NCBI GenBank assembly: GCA_002279935.1
Contig: NCCZ01000010.1
Span: 39,376-103,375, forward strand
Length of the DNA stretch: 64,000 bases
From: Hyphomicrobium sp. 12-62-95
GTDB lineage: Bacteria > Pseudomonadota > Alphaproteobacteria > Rhizobiales > Hyphomicrobiaceae
Direction of reading: 5' to 3'
Within the stretch, counting starts at the first letter, position 1. Every line of letters starts with the position of its first letter. The notes under the pieces were generated by a model that saw nothing but the letters and a program-made list of their open reading frames with translations, searched no databases and was not told where the DNA came from. The position numbers and the translations under genes were made by a program. Of the stretch, positions 17,598 through 33,728 are shown piece after piece.

Positions 17598-18971
17598 CTA
17601 GATTGCCGACCCTGCCTTGGCGACGTCCGCTACCGGGCGGGCAAAGACAGGTTTTTCTGGTGATTTGACTTCGACGATCGCGCGCACGCCGAGCATGGCG
17701 GCCGCGAGGAACAACATGGCTTCGGCGGCAAAGACGACCGTGAAGGCGTCGGCTGGTTCGGTGACCAGGCCGCGGATCAGATCGGCTGATGCGGCGCCGA
17801 CGAATCCGCCGGCTCCGAAGGCAATGGCTTGAGCTGCGCCCCACAGACCCATGCGGATGCCTTCGCGCTTTTCGCGGCCGGCTCCGGCCAAGCTCATCAT
17901 GGTGGCGATCGCGGCGACGGCGAAGGCGCCGTTGGCGAAGCCAAGCGCGATGACGGTTGCGGTCAACGGCCAATGGGGTGCGAAGAGACCGGCCAAGACG
18001 AGGCCTAAGAGGGCAATGGCCGAGGCGATGCAACCGCCGACGGTCCAAGCGCGCAACGAGCCGAAGCCGACGCGGGGATGGGCGCAGATGGCGACGAGCG
18101 CCATGCCGAGAAAGACGCCCGAATGCTGATGGCCGGCGAGCTTGGTCGATTCGGCGGGGTTCATGCCGAAGGCGAAACCTGCGAAGGGTTCGAGGATCAA
18201 ATCCTGCATGCTGTAGGCCAACATGGAGACGAACACGAAAATGGTGAAGCGGCGGGCCTGCGGCTCGTCCCAGACTTCGGCGAGCGCGGTGCGGAACGCT
18301 GTTTTGGTTTCGGCGTCGGTGGGTTCGGAGGCAGTGGCCGGTGCAGCGGCAGCGCGCGCGGGTTCGACGCCCCAAAGCGCGAGGATCGAGACGACGAGCG
18401 CGATGACGGAAACCGTTGCTGTGACGGTGACGAGGCGCGTCAGGGTGAAGGGCGCAAGGAAGCTTGAGGCGGTGATGGTGGTCACGACGAAGCCGGCGAT
18501 CATCATCATCCACACGATGGTGGCGGCGGGTGCGCGGCGGTCGGGATGGACGAGCGTGGCGAGGAGGGCGAGCAAGTTGGTCCCTGCCGCACCGACGCCG
18601 ATGCCGATGAGGGTGAAGGCGAGAACGGCGAGCGCTAGTCCCGGCCAGTAACTTGTCGCCATCAGTGCGACCGCAAGGGCGGCGGCTGCGCCGCCAAGTC
18701 CGAGCGTCGCTATTCCAAAGATGATCCACGGTGTGCGGCGGCCGCCAGTGTCGGCACCGTAGCCCCAGCGGGGACGCAGGAATTGCAGCGCATAGTGCCA
18801 GGCAACGAGTGCGCCGGGCAGCGCTGCGGCGAGCGCCAATTCAACGACCATCACGCGATTGATGGTGGATGTGGTGAGAACGATAATCGAGCCCAGGGCT
18901 GTTTGCACCAGGCCCATCCGGATGATGCCGAGCCAGCCGAGATTGGGGGCACCGATATCTGACTGTGTCAT
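17598..18971 (-). CDS. bch2: PucC/BCH2-family major facilitator protein
   Basis: A 457-residue polytopic membrane protein with about twelve hydrophobic segments, belonging to the BCH2/LhaA/PucC branch of the major facilitator superfamily. The motif GRRTPWIIFG and the opening LGWLGIIRMGLVQTALGSIIV are typical. Paralogues act in light-harvesting complex assembly or pigment delivery; the one between bchG and bchP is less well understood. The ATG overlaps the bchG stop by four bases. A second paralogue, lhaA, is at 31486-32922. Confidence 0.9.
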   Translation of the reverse strand: MTQSDIGAPNLGWLGIIRMGLVQTALGSIIVLTTSTINRVMVVELALAAALPGALVAWHYALQFLRPRWGYGADTGGRRTPWIIFGIATLGLGGAAAALAVALMATSYWPGLALAVLAFTLIGIGVGAAGTNLLALLATLVHPDRRAPAATIVWMMMIAGFVVTTITASSFLAPFTLTRLVTVTATVSVIALVVSILALWGVEPARAAAAPATASEPTDAETKTAFRTALAEVWDEPQARRFTIFVFVSMLAYSMQDLILEPFAGFAFGMNPAESTKLAGHQHSGVFLGMALVAICAHPRVGFGSLRAWTVGGCIASAIALLGLVLAGLFAPHWPLTATVIALGFANGAFAVAAIATMMSLAGAGREKREGIRMGLWGAAQAIAFGAGGFVGAASADLIRGLVTEPADAFTVVFAAEAMLFLAAAMLGVRAIVEVKSPEKPVFARPVADVAKAGSAI

Positions 18972-19876
18972 GGGACGATACCAATTTCAGGGCGGATGGC
19001 GACGGCGGCGATCATCATGCCGGTGACGTAAAGCGTGATGCCGGTGGCGTTGTACCAGGGTGCGCGGCCGCGCGGGTCGGAGACGAGGACGGTCATCAGA
19101 CCCAGCTGCAGGAAAAGAACGAGACCGACGAGTACGGCGGAAACCATTTGTCCCCAGTGAACAAGGAGGAGCACGACGAGGAACTGGGGCAGCGCCATGA
19201 CGATGCAGGCGAGGCGGGCCGCACGGTCGGGTCCGAGTTGGACAGGGAGTGAGCGGAGGCCGAGTTTGGTGTCACCTTCAATCGACTTGAAGTCGTTCAA
19301 GGTCATGATGCCGTGGGCGCCAATCGAGTACAGCGCGGCCAATGAGAGCACTTCGTTGCTGGGCAGGGCTGCCGACATGACAAGCGCGCCGGTAAACCAG
19401 GGCAGGCCTTCGTAGCACGCGCCGACGGCGGCATTGCCGAACCAGCCATTTTTCTTCAGGCGAACGGGCGGCATCGAGTAGGCCCAGGCAAGGAGGAGGC
19501 CGACAACGGTCGCGATGAAGCCCCAGACACCGAGGAACGTCGAGACGGCGAGGGAGAGGAGCGTCCAAACAATCGCGATATAGAGGCCCATGCGGCCTGG
19601 GATGCGGCCGGAGGGAATGGGCCGGTTCGGTTCGTTGATGGCATCGACGTGGCGGTCAAACCAATCGTTGACGGCTTGCGAGGTGCCGCAGACGAGGGGG
19701 CCGGCGAGCAGGATGCCGACGATGACGAGCGGCCAGCGATCGAGTGAGCCATCGAAGCCCGAGGAGACGACGCCACAGGCAAGGGCCCACATCGGCGGAA
19801 ACCAGGTGATTGGCTTCAACAGCTCGAGCACCGCGGAGGGTTCGAGACGCGACACTGTGAGTGCGGGCGTTGTCAT
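18968..19876 (-). CDS. bchG: Bacteriochlorophyll synthase BchG
   Basis: A 302-residue UbiA-family prenyltransferase that esterifies bacteriochlorophyllide a with geranylgeranyl or phytyl diphosphate in the membrane. The diphosphate-binding motif NDWFDRHVDAINEPNRPIPSG is in the first third and the second aspartate motif LNDFKSIEGDTKLG in the second half. Around nine membrane helices are visible. It is the first gene of the minus-strand operon running to bchO, with PpsR-type sites immediately upstream. Confidence 0.95.
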   Translation of the reverse strand: MTTPALTVSRLEPSAVLELLKPITWFPPMWALACGVVSSGFDGSLDRWPLVIVGILLAGPLVCGTSQAVNDWFDRHVDAINEPNRPIPSGRIPGRMGLYIAIVWTLLSLAVSTFLGVWGFIATVVGLLLAWAYSMPPVRLKKNGWFGNAAVGACYEGLPWFTGALVMSAALPSNEVLSLAALYSIGAHGIMTLNDFKSIEGDTKLGLRSLPVQLGPDRAARLACIVMALPQFLVVLLLVHWGQMVSAVLVGLVLFLQLGLMTVLVSDPRGRAPWYNATGITLYVTGMMIAAVAIRPEIGIVP

Positions 19877-19905
19877 GGATGGACGCTAATGCGGCGCCCG
19901 AAAAG

Positions 19906-19923
19906 TGTCAATTCAGGATTACA
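19906..19923. promoter_or_regulatory. PpsR/CrtJ-type operator upstream of bchG
   Basis: TGTCAATTCAGGATTACA is an exact TGT-N12-ACA site. On the minus strand its downstream arm reads TTGACA, a perfect -35 hexamer, followed after 17 bases by TAGCGT. That would start transcription almost at the bchG ATG, so the hexamer match may be incidental. Confidence 0.8.
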
Positions 19924-19931
19924 CTATCGCG

Positions 19932-19948
19932 TGTCAAAATTTTTTACA
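19932..19948. promoter_or_regulatory. Second PpsR-like site with 11-base spacer
   Basis: TGTCAAAATTTTTTACA has the same half sites as the neighbouring operator but an 11-base spacer. Centre-to-centre distance to the first site is about 25 bp. Paired sites are common at PpsR targets, so this may be a cooperative, lower-affinity partner. Confidence 0.45.
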
Positions 19949-20039
19949 TGGGGCGGTTGTTTATAAGCAGCATGACATCGCGACGGCTGCAGCACGTCGA
20001 GGTTGCTTGTCACGGTTGAGGCCGCCGGCGCGCCGCGAT

Positions 20040-21479
20040 TTACTCGTCGCGGTCGCCGTCGAGATCGCCCATGCCGTGGCGGCGGAGCTTCGAATAGAGG
20101 CCCTGGCGGCTGAGGCCTAACATTTCCGCGGCCGAGGCGCGATTGTCGTCGGTCAGTTCGAGGGCGGCTTCGATGCACAGCCGCTCGATCATGTCGGTGG
20201 ACTCGCGCACGAGTTCCTTCAGCGGCACGCGGCCGACGAGTTCGGTCAATTGTTCGACCGAGCGGGGCAGGGCGCGGCGGCCGTTGATGGCGGTGTCGGG
20301 GCGGCGGGCGACGCGGCGCAGTGTCATGCCGAGACAGGGCTGTTCGCCACTAGTTACGGAGACGGCGGAAACTTCCACGTCTTCGGCCGAGCCGTATTCA
20401 CCGCGCACGACAGTCGAGAAATTGCGAATCTCGCCGCGCTCCTTGAGATTCTTGCTGAGCACGGACATGTCGATGGGGTGGCGGCCGATCCAGCGATCGA
20501 CGAGTTCGCCGCGCAATTGCTCTTCGGTGGCGAGTTGCGTCAATTCGATGAAGGCGGCGTTGGCGGTGAGGATGCGGCGCTCGGGGTCGGTCACGACAAA
20601 GCCGTCGGGCAGGCGCTGGACGACATCGAACAGGCTCGAGCGCGACTTCATCCAAGCGGAGGCGTTGGCCGCCGTGGGCGACAGGCGGATGAGTATATTG
20701 GACGTATTTTCCTGACGGAACAGGGAGGCTCCGACGAGGAGATCGACTTTGGCGTCGTCGAGGCGAACGATCACATCTTCGGCCTGGCCGCCGGTTTTCA
20801 GCGCGGCGATGAAAGCCTGAATCTTGCGCTGGCCTTCACCATCGAACAGTTCGTGGAAATTGCGGCCTGTCAGGCGGCGTGCGGCGCGGCCGAGAAGCTT
20901 GGAGGCTGCGGGATTCGACTCGACGATGCGGTTCGTGGCTGCATCGATGATGAGTACGGCTTCCGACGAGATCTGGAACAATAGGCGGTAGCGCGTTTCG
21001 GCGTGCCGAAGGCGCGCATATTCGCGCTCCATGGTTTGCTGCGTTTCGACGAGGCGCTGTTGCAGAGCGGCGAGCGCGCGCAAATCGCGGCCGATGGCAA
21101 CGATCTTGCCGGAGGTGCCGATGTGTACGGCTGAATAGCGGATAGGGATTTCGCCGCTACGGGCGACGGGATGGTTGACCTGCCGCCAAGGCTGGGCGGC
21201 GGCGCCGGGCGCATCGCGAAGCATGTCTTCGATTTTGTTGCGGCTGTCGGCTGCGACGGTGTCGATCCAGCGCTGGCCAACCCAACTGGCGCAGCCATCG
21301 CGCAGGAGCTCTTCGCTGCCGAGCGCTACGTCGCGAATGACGCCCTTGCTGTCGATCACCAAAGCGATATCGGCAGCGGCGGTCAGTAACCTTGCAGCCG
21401 ATTCCGCATCAATTTCGCCCAGGTGCCGCTTGGGAGCCCGGAACGGTTCGACGCGCTTGGTCGGCACTCGAATTTCCAT
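20040..21479 (-). CDS. ppsR: Transcriptional regulator PpsR/CrtJ
   Basis: A 479-residue redox- and light-responsive repressor of photosynthesis genes. An N-terminal region leads into PAS domains (around residues 30-130, 160-275 and 285-390) and a Fis-type helix-turn-helix at the C-terminus (ALELTDDNRASAAEMLGLSR, then QGLYSKLRRHG). A cysteine at the start of the HTH region (ERLCIEAALEL) corresponds in position to the redox-active cysteine described in CrtJ. Its operators are probably the TGT-N12-ACA sites in this window. The ppaA/aerR gene is 34 bp upstream on the same strand. Confidence 0.95.
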   Translation of the reverse strand: MEIRVPTKRVEPFRAPKRHLGEIDAESAARLLTAAADIALVIDSKGVIRDVALGSEELLRDGCASWVGQRWIDTVAADSRNKIEDMLRDAPGAAAQPWRQVNHPVARSGEIPIRYSAVHIGTSGKIVAIGRDLRALAALQQRLVETQQTMEREYARLRHAETRYRLLFQISSEAVLIIDAATNRIVESNPAASKLLGRAARRLTGRNFHELFDGEGQRKIQAFIAALKTGGQAEDVIVRLDDAKVDLLVGASLFRQENTSNILIRLSPTAANASAWMKSRSSLFDVVQRLPDGFVVTDPERRILTANAAFIELTQLATEEQLRGELVDRWIGRHPIDMSVLSKNLKERGEIRNFSTVVRGEYGSAEDVEVSAVSVTSGEQPCLGMTLRRVARRPDTAINGRRALPRSVEQLTELVGRVPLKELVRESTDMIERLCIEAALELTDDNRASAAEMLGLSRQGLYSKLRRHGMGDLDGDRDE

Positions 21480-21513
21480 AAAGATACCGCAACCTTTGCT
21501 TTCGGGCGGGTGG

Positions 21514-22392
21514 TTATATCGTGTTGATCTTGGTGGTCAACATAGAGCGCAACTGCAGTATGGCGTGGCGTCCGTCTTCGGACATCGCGTCGGCGCCGAC
21601 GCGGGCGGCCAATTCGGGATTCTCGAGGAAGATGTTACCTCCCACGAGCACGACCACCGACTTGTTCACAGAACTCTTGCGAATGGCTTGGATGGACGCC
21701 GGCACGCTTTCGAGCACAGCACTGCCTCCGACGGATAAGCCGACTACGTCAAAGTGTTGAGCGCGAACGAGGCGCGAGATGTCGCGCACGTCTTTGGGCG
21801 CCGAACTGCTGCAATCCCAACCGAAGCGGCGGAAGTGTTCTTCGACGATCATCAGTCCGAGGGTGTGTTGTTCGCCGGGCGTCGTGAGCAGCAGAATGCG
21901 GCGGCCTTCGAAGGCCTGCGCGTTCTCGCGCTCGAATTCCGGGCTCAGCTCGTGCACGATTTGCTGGAGGCGAGCCATGCCGATGGTAACATCGGTGAAG
22001 CAGCACTGGTCGGCCTTCCACATTTCGCCGAGTAAACGAGCGGTGGGCGCGAGCAGTTCCATAAAAATGGCATCGATGGGAACGCCCTGGTTGCGCAGGG
22101 CGTCGATGTAGGCGGAAGCGACCGAGGTATCGTGCTCGATCACGATGCGCGCCAGTTCTGAGATGTCTTCGGCGTTGACGTGAAGAAGCGTGGGGGCATT
22201 TTCGCGGGCCGCGCTGGTGCGATGGACCATCATCAGCCGGGGGATGACCTCCGACTCGATGGTGCGGCCCAACATGGCGCGATTGAATTCCTGGACGGCC
22301 GGCGCTGATGCGGCCGCACCTTCGCTGCTTGGCGCGCCTTCGCAGGACTGCCATTCGCCAAACGCTTCAATGAGTTGCCGCGACCCGGGCAT
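21514..22392 (-). CDS. ppaA: B12-binding-domain antirepressor PpaA/AerR
   Basis: A 292-residue regulator with a C-terminal cobalamin-binding-like (SCHIC-type) domain. It carries EQHTLGLMIVEEHFRRFGWD, a variant of the DxHxxG cobalamin motif, and later GLSVGGSAVLESV and VVVLVGGNIF. PpaA/AerR proteins modulate PpsR/CrtJ, with cobalamin giving light sensitivity in Rhodobacter capsulatus AerR. The ATG at 22392 has GGAGGA before it and is preferred to the ATG at 22524. It lies directly upstream of ppsR and divergent from bchF, the usual arrangement. Confidence 0.9.
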   Translation of the reverse strand: MPGSRQLIEAFGEWQSCEGAPSSEGAAASAPAVQEFNRAMLGRTIESEVIPRLMMVHRTSAARENAPTLLHVNAEDISELARIVIEHDTSVASAYIDALRNQGVPIDAIFMELLAPTARLLGEMWKADQCCFTDVTIGMARLQQIVHELSPEFERENAQAFEGRRILLLTTPGEQHTLGLMIVEEHFRRFGWDCSSSAPKDVRDISRLVRAQHFDVVGLSVGGSAVLESVPASIQAIRKSSVNKSVVVLVGGNIFLENPELAARVGADAMSEDGRHAILQLRSMLTTKINTI

Positions 22393-22582
22393 TGGGCGTG
22401 CTCCTCCCGTACTGGCCTCGCAACACCGGTTTTCGGTGTGGTTGCTTCCTTTAGGCCGTTCCAGGATGGACCCGCAGTGTCGTTGCTCGTCGTGTAAAAA
22501 TGCCGATCTGTCTGATTCAAGCATTTATTTAGTTCGGGCACCATCGCGAAAGTGCTTCATTCAAAGACCCCCCGCGCAAAAA

Positions 22583-22616
22583 TGTAAAGCGAAAATTACG
22601 TCAACTTAGGTTGACA
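22583..22616. promoter_or_regulatory. Two overlapping near-match PpsR sites upstream of bchF
   Basis: Site 1 (22583-22600) is TGT-N12-ACG and site 2 (22599-22616) is CGT-N12-ACA; each misses the consensus by one base and they share two bases. Site 2 includes the dyad GTCAAC-TTAG-GTTGAC. Its last six bases, TTGACA, are a perfect -35 hexamer, followed after 18 bases by TACTGT (22635-22640), so binding would block the bchF promoter directly. Confidence 0.65.
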
Positions 22617-22689
22617 TCTCTTCCGGGGCGGTCGTACTGTCGGTCTGCAAGGTCGCAGGTTCACTGCACCAGCGCGGGGCGAGGCAAAC

Positions 22690-24506
<1,817 letters not shown>

Positions 24507-24509
24507 ACC

Positions 24510-26097
24510 ATGCAATTGACCGTCTGGACCTACGAAGGACCTCCCCACATCGGCGCGATGCGCATCGCCAACTCCATGGATGGCCTGCATTACGTGCTGC
24601 ATGCGCCGCAGGGCGACACGTATGCCGATCTCCTGTTCACGATGATCGAGCGGAACGATAAGCGTCCGCCCGTCACTTACACGACGTTTCAGGCGCGCGA
24701 TCTGGGCGGCGATACGGCGGAACTGTTCAAGTCGTCGGCAAAGGCTGCGTACGATCGCTTCCGGCCCGACGCCATGATCGTTGGCGCATCGTGCACGGCG
24801 GAACTCATTCAGGACGATCCGGGCGGGTTGGCGAAGGCGCTGGCGCTCGACTGCCCCGTCATTCCGCTCGATCTGCCGGCGTACCAGAAGAAAGAAAACT
24901 GGGGCGCGGCGGAGACGTTCTATCAGCTCGTGCGCGCGTTTGCGGGCACGCGTATACCGGCGCCGGGTACTGAGCGTCCGCAGAGGGCGGCCGGTGAGCG
25001 CGCACGCTGCAATATTCTGGGGCCGACGTCGCTGGGCTTTCGCAATCGCGACGATGTGACGGAAATTCTCCGCTTGCTCGCCGACCTCAAGATCGAAGTC
25101 AACGTGGTGGCACCGCAGGGCGCGCGGCCGACGGATCTCACGCGGTTGCCGGATGCCGATTTCAACATCGTTCTTTATCCGGAAGTGGCGCAGAACGCGG
25201 CCAACTGGCTGAAGCGCACGTTCGGGCAGCCGTTCACGACGACGGTGCCGATCGGGGTTGCGGCAACGCGGGCCTTCGTCAAGGAAGTCTGCGAGTTGGC
25301 TGGCGTCGACTCAACTGCGTTCCTTTCGCGCGAGCGGTCGCGGCTGCCGTGGTATTCGCGCAGCATCGACTCGACGTACTTGACGGGCAAGCGGGTCTTT
25401 ATCTTCGGTGACGCGACGCATGCGATTGCGGCTGCGAAAGTGGCCAATAGCGAACTTGGCTTCAAGGTCGTGGGACTGGGAACGTATTCCCGCGAGTTTG
25501 CCCGCGATGTGCGCGAGGCCGCGAAAGAGTATGGCGTCGAGGCGCTGATCACCGACGATTATCTGGAAGTCGAACAGGCGGTGCGGGATCTGCATCCCGA
25601 ACTCGTGCTGGGCACGCAAATGGAGCGGCACATCGCCAAGCGGCTCGGCGTGCCGTGCGCGGTGATTTCGGCGCCGATCCATGTTCAGGATTTCCCGGCA
25701 CGGTATGCGCCGCAGATGGGCTTTGAAGGCGCGAACGTGCTCTTCGATACCTGGGTGCATCCGCTGATGATGGGCCTTGAAGAGCATCTCCTGCAGATGT
25801 TCCGCGACGACTTCGAATTCCACGATGGCGCCGGTCCCTCGCATCTGGGCGGACATGGTGGGGCGCGCGAAACGGTGGCGGACGTGCCGGCCGCCGTGGT
25901 TGCCGCTGCTCCTTCGGCCGACACGATTGTACTCGAGACGCCTGTCGCCGCTGCCGCCGAAGGACCCGGCGGCTGGGCGGCAGATGCGGAAAAGGAACTC
26001 GGCAAGATCCCGTTTTTTGTCAGAGGCAAGGCACGACGCAACACCGAACGCTACGCCGCCGAACGCGGTATCCGAACCATAACCCTTGAGACCTTGT

Positions 26098-26126
<29 letters not shown>
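24510..26126 (+). CDS. bchB: Dark-operative protochlorophyllide reductase subunit B
   Basis: A 538-residue partner of BchN, forming the catalytic heterotetramer of dark protochlorophyllide reductase. Asp36 (in [11 protein letters not shown]) is the known unusual aspartate ligand of the NB 4Fe-4S cluster and sits at exactly that position. An alanine-rich linker (about 455-490) precedes the C-terminal light-independent reductase domain ([20 protein letters not shown]). The 3' end overlaps the bchH start by 29 bases. Confidence 0.96.
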
Positions 26127-30766
<4,640 letters not shown>

Positions 30767-30767
<1 letters not shown>

Positions 30768-31489
30768 TGCAAACGCTTTCCTATCGCCAGCGCCGCAGTG
30801 AGCTGCAGACGTATTTCGACCGAACGGCCTCGGAGACGTGGGCGCGGCTGACGTCGGATGCGCCGGTCAGCGGTATTCGCCGGACGGTGCGCGCGGGTCG
30901 TGACCGGATGCGGGCGCAGATGCTTGACTGGATGCCGGCGGACCTTTCCGGCAAGCGGGTGCTTGATGCTGGCTGCGGAACGGGCGCGTTGTCGTTCGAG
31001 GCGGCGCGGCGCGGGGCGGAAGTTGTTGCCATCGATCTGGCGGAAACGCTCGTGTCGCTGGCGGCTGAGCGGACCAACGAGATGCGTGCTGCGTTGCCGT
31101 CGGACGCGCGGTACGGCTCCATTCAATTCCATGTCGGGGACATGCTCGATCCAGCTCTTGGCCGGTTCGATTACGCCGTGGCGATGGATTCCATGATCCA
31201 CTACAAGCCGGCTGACATGGTTGACATGCTTGGGCGGTTGTCTGCGAATGTCGAGCGGGGGATTATCTTCACCTTCGCTCCCCGGACGCCGGCTCTGACG
31301 TTGATGCACGCGGTCGGCCGCTTCTTCCCCAGGCAAGACCGAGCCCCGGCCATTGAGCCGGTTGATGCCGGCGAACTCCGCCGGCATATCGCGGCAGAGC
31401 CGGCACTCTCGTCTTTCCGCGAGCAAAACAGCTTCCGGGTGGACAGCGGATTTTATGTCTCGTCGGCGATGGAGCTTCGCAAGGCATGA
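30767..31489 (+). CDS. bchM: Magnesium protoporphyrin IX methyltransferase BchM
   Basis: A 240-residue SAM-dependent methyltransferase that esterifies the C13 propionate of Mg-protoporphyrin IX. Motif I is VLDAGCGTGALSFEAARRGAEV near residue 65, and the C-terminal half has the Mg-PIX methyltransferase segment DYAVAMDSMIHYKPADM. It begins at the last base of bchL and its stop overlaps the lhaA ATG by four bases, so bchH-L-M-lhaA is one coupled string. Confidence 0.95.
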
Positions 31490-32922
31490 GCAGCGTCAAC
31501 GACAAGCTGGCTAAGGCGTGGGTGAGTGTCAGCCCACGTTTTCTGCCGTTCGCGGATGCCGCGACGGACGAGCTGCCGCTTGGCCGTTTGATGCGGTTAT
31601 CGCTGTTCCAAGTTTCCGTTGCCATGGCGCTTGTTCTGCTCAACGGGACGCTCAATCGCGTCATGATCGTGGAGCTGGGTGTCCCGTCGTTCGTGGTGGC
31701 GATTGCAGTTTCGCTGCCGCTGCTGTTTGCCCCGTTCCGGGCATTGGTGGGTTTTAAATCGGACACGCACCGGTCGGCGCTGGGATGGAAGCGGGCGCCC
31801 TACATCTGGTTCGGTTCGATGCTGCAATTCGGCGGGCTCGCGATCATGCCGTTTGCGCTGATTGTGTTGTCGGGTGACAGCAATGGGCCGGCTTGGATCG
31901 GCTATACAGGCGCGGCGCTGGCGTTTCTGCTTGTGGGCATCGGCTTGCACACGACGCAGACGGCGGGGCTGGCGCTGGCAACAGACTTGGCAACGGAAGA
32001 GTCCAGGCCGCGGGTCGTGGCGTTCCTCTATGTGATGCTTTTGGTCGGCATGGTCGCCAGTTCGGCGATCTTTGGCTGGCTGCTGTCGGACTTCAGCCAG
32101 ATGCGCCTCATCCAAGTGGTGCAGGGCGCGGCTGTGGTGACGATGGTTCTCAACGTCGTGGCGCTGTGGAAACAGGAAGTGCGCGATCCGAGCAAGACGC
32201 GCGGACGGGCGGCGCAGGATCCGGGGTTCATCGAGTCGTGGAATGCGCTTGTGAAAACCGGTCCGTGGCTGCGGGTTCTGGTCAGTGTCGGTCTCGGGAC
32301 TGCGGCGTTCAGCATGCAAGACATTCTGCTCGAGCCGTATGGTGGCGAAGTGCTGCATCTGTCGGTTGGGCAGACGACGGCCCTGACTGGGTTCCTGGCG
32401 TGCGGCACGCTGCTCGGGTTCGTGATCGCCTCGAGCCTCTTGACGTCGGCGTTCGATCCTTTCCGGCTGGCGGCGCTCGGTGTCGTGGCGGGTTTGGCGG
32501 CGTTTCCTCTGGTCATTCTTTCAGCGCATGTGGAGTCGGTTCAGATCTTCCGGACCGGCACGATGCTGATCGGCTTTGGCGGCGGGCTCTTTGCTGTCGG
32601 GACGCTGACGGCGGCAATGAACATGTCGCGCGGTCCTAACAACGGGCTGGCGCTCGGAGCCTGGGGTGCGGTGCAGGCGACGGCCGCGGGCCTGGCGATT
32701 GCGCTTGGCGGGATTATTCGCGACGGGGTTGGCTCGATGGCCGCGTCCGGTCAGTTCGGCGAGGCGCTGACGGGTCCGGCGATCGGATACACTACCGTTT
32801 ATCACATCGAAATTCTGCTGCTCTTTGCGACACTTGTCGCAATCGGTCCGCTGGTGGGCCTGGGGCGGCTGAACAAGTCACGCATGTCCGAGAGGTTCGG
32901 TCTCGCCGAATTTCCCGGTTAG
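31486..32922 (+). CDS. lhaA: Light-harvesting 1 assembly protein LhaA (PucC-family MFS)
   Basis: A 478-residue twelve-helix membrane protein of the LhaA/PucC family. The opening LGRLMRLSLFQVSVAMALVL and the motif SALGWKRAPYIWFGSMLQFG are family hallmarks. LhaA is needed for LH1 complex assembly in Rhodobacter. It sits between bchM and puhA, the conserved position, with 26 bp before puhA. Confidence 0.95.
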   Translation: MSSVNDKLAKAWVSVSPRFLPFADAATDELPLGRLMRLSLFQVSVAMALVLLNGTLNRVMIVELGVPSFVVAIAVSLPLLFAPFRALVGFKSDTHRSALGWKRAPYIWFGSMLQFGGLAIMPFALIVLSGDSNGPAWIGYTGAALAFLLVGIGLHTTQTAGLALATDLATEESRPRVVAFLYVMLLVGMVASSAIFGWLLSDFSQMRLIQVVQGAAVVTMVLNVVALWKQEVRDPSKTRGRAAQDPGFIESWNALVKTGPWLRVLVSVGLGTAAFSMQDILLEPYGGEVLHLSVGQTTALTGFLACGTLLGFVIASSLLTSAFDPFRLAALGVVAGLAAFPLVILSAHVESVQIFRTGTMLIGFGGGLFAVGTLTAAMNMSRGPNNGLALGAWGAVQATAAGLAIALGGIIRDGVGSMAASGQFGEALTGPAIGYTTVYHIEILLLFATLVAIGPLVGLGRLNKSRMSERFGLAEFPG

Positions 32923-32948
32923 CTATAAGTCTTCTATGGAGGTGAACT

Positions 32949-33728
32949 ATGAAGGGTGAGATTATGGGGCTATTCGATGTAGCCCAGGTCACTTTGTACG
33001 TGTTTCTAATCTTCTTCGTCGGGCTGGTGTTCTATCTCCAGCGCGAGACGCGCCGCGAGGGCTATCCGCTGTTTTCGGAACCGTCGAACAAGCTGAAGCC
33101 GGGTGATCCCTTCTTCATTCCCGAAGCCAAGGTGTTCAAGCTGCCGCACGGTGGCGAAGCTCTGGCTCCGAATGGGCAGTGGGATCAACGTCCGATCAAG
33201 GGCGAGAAGATTGCCGTCTGGCCTGGGGCGCCTCTGGAGCCGACCGGCGATCCTATGCTCGCTGAAATCGGTCCGGGATCTTATGCCGAACGTGCCGATG
33301 TTCCCGATCTGATGGTCAACGGCAGCGCGAAGATCGTACCCTTCCGTGTCGCGCCGGCTTTCGATGTCAACACCAGAGAGCGTGATCCGCGCGGCTTTGC
33401 GCTGGTTGGCTCGAATGGCGTCACCGTCGGCACGATCAAGGACATCTGGATTGACCGTTCGGAAATCATCGTTCGCTATCTGGAAGCTGAGCTCAACGCT
33501 GCCGGCGGCAAGCCCGGCCGTTCGATCCTAGTGCCGATGACGTTCCTGACGCTCGACAACAGCCGCGGTACCGTGAACGTGAAGGCGATCATGGGTTCGC
33601 AGTTCGGCAACGTGCCCGGCATCAAGAATCCGGACCAGATCACGCTGCTGGAAGAAGAGAAGGTGACGGCGTACTACGGTGCCGGTACTCTCTACTCTCA
33701 CCCCTCTCGTGCGGAGCCGCTCCTGTGA
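32949..33728 (+). CDS. puhA: Photosynthetic reaction centre H subunit
   Basis: The 259-residue H subunit of the type II reaction centre, with one N-terminal membrane helix (about residues 12-30, ending YLQRETRREGYPL) and a PRC-barrel cytoplasmic domain (about 140-250). The segment PFRVAPAFDVNTRERDPRG is typical. A very strong ribosome binding site, GGAGG six bases before the ATG, fits high expression. The L and M subunit genes (puf) are not in this window. puhB overlaps the stop. Confidence 0.97.
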   Translation: MKGEIMGLFDVAQVTLYVFLIFFVGLVFYLQRETRREGYPLFSEPSNKLKPGDPFFIPEAKVFKLPHGGEALAPNGQWDQRPIKGEKIAVWPGAPLEPTGDPMLAEIGPGSYAERADVPDLMVNGSAKIVPFRVAPAFDVNTRERDPRGFALVGSNGVTVGTIKDIWIDRSEIIVRYLEAELNAAGGKPGRSILVPMTFLTLDNSRGTVNVKAIMGSQFGNVPGIKNPDQITLLEEEKVTAYYGAGTLYSHPSRAEPLL

